From Pedobacter cryoconitis (GTDB lineage Bacteria > Bacteroidota > Bacteroidia > Sphingobacteriales > Sphingobacteriaceae), in NCBI RefSeq assembly GCF_003259615.1, contig NZ_QLLR01000005.1, positions 202,418-266,417 of the forward strand: a stretch of 64,000 nt of DNA, read 5' to 3'. Every line of letters begins with the position of its first letter. Positions within the stretch are counted from its first letter, which is position 1. Below, piece by piece: positions 63,965 through 64,000 of the stretch. Under the pieces are notes generated by a model. That model saw only the letters and a program-made list of their open reading frames with translations, was not told where the DNA came from and did no database searches. Both the position numbers and the translations under genes were made by a program.

Positions 63965-64000
63965 TCAATTATTTATGTTTGTTTTTTTGGGGTTTTCAAA

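Overview
The window looks like a chromosome segment of a Bacteroidota bacterium of the Sphingobacteriaceae, most likely Pedobacter or a close relative. Support: a SusC/SusD pair, TAnnTTTG-type -7 promoter boxes, almost no Shine-Dalgarno sequences, many LytTR and PAS-kinase signalling genes, and moderate-to-low GC. All calls come from reading the sequence; no database search was run.

Layout. 1-11.9 kb is a pectin/galacturonate locus: GH28 polygalacturonase (cut by the left edge), GH105 unsaturated galacturonyl hydrolase, uronate isomerase, a GapN-like aldehyde dehydrogenase, SusC, SusD and an opposed PL1 pectate lyase lipoprotein. Pectin is cut outside the cell, oligomers enter through SusCD, and galacturonate is isomerised inside. 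A dyad element is shared by the regions upstream of susC and of the lyase gene. 11.9-24.4 kb holds an esterase, a MocR regulator with a divergent DMT exporter, a wrecked mqo, a cupin, a DUF4236 protein, a second DMT exporter and two convergent PAS kinases. 24.4-31.7 kb is an accessory stretch: AlkB-like dioxygenase, DUF1810, SDR, a methyltransferase stub, hydrolase/MerR pair, WYL regulator, a broken TetA-like MFS gene and an AraC regulator. 31.7-34.7 kb is a leftward group (two unknown or DUF6985 proteins, a phosphatase lacking a standard start codon, a helical-repeat protein). 34.9-38.1 kb is a leftward operon joining two cytochrome P460-type proteins to a LytS/LytTR pair. 38.3-42.4 kb has SDR and AraC genes, one of each broken. 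42.5-52.5 kb is an efflux module: outer-membrane protein, LytS/LytTR pair, TolC, adaptor, RND pump (frameshifted) and another outer-membrane protein. 52.6-61.5 kb has a CDF transporter, two PAS kinases (one missing its 5' end), AraC, methyltransferase and epoxide hydrolase. From about 62.56 kb the sequence appears to enter an integrated element: the 3' end of a tRNA-Ser with its terminator lies on the left, followed by AT-rich DNA with small membrane proteins.

Most striking is the density of gene decay (mqo, methyltransferase, MFS, AraC, SDR, RND permease, PAS kinase, and a secreted protein shortened by a 22-bp duplication), alongside candidate regulatory structures: 21-bp-phased repeats upstream of the efflux operon, three 20-bp promoter-proximal repeats, and an in-frame ATT start. 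Two lesions (RND permease, SDR) are single-base losses and could be assembly errors.
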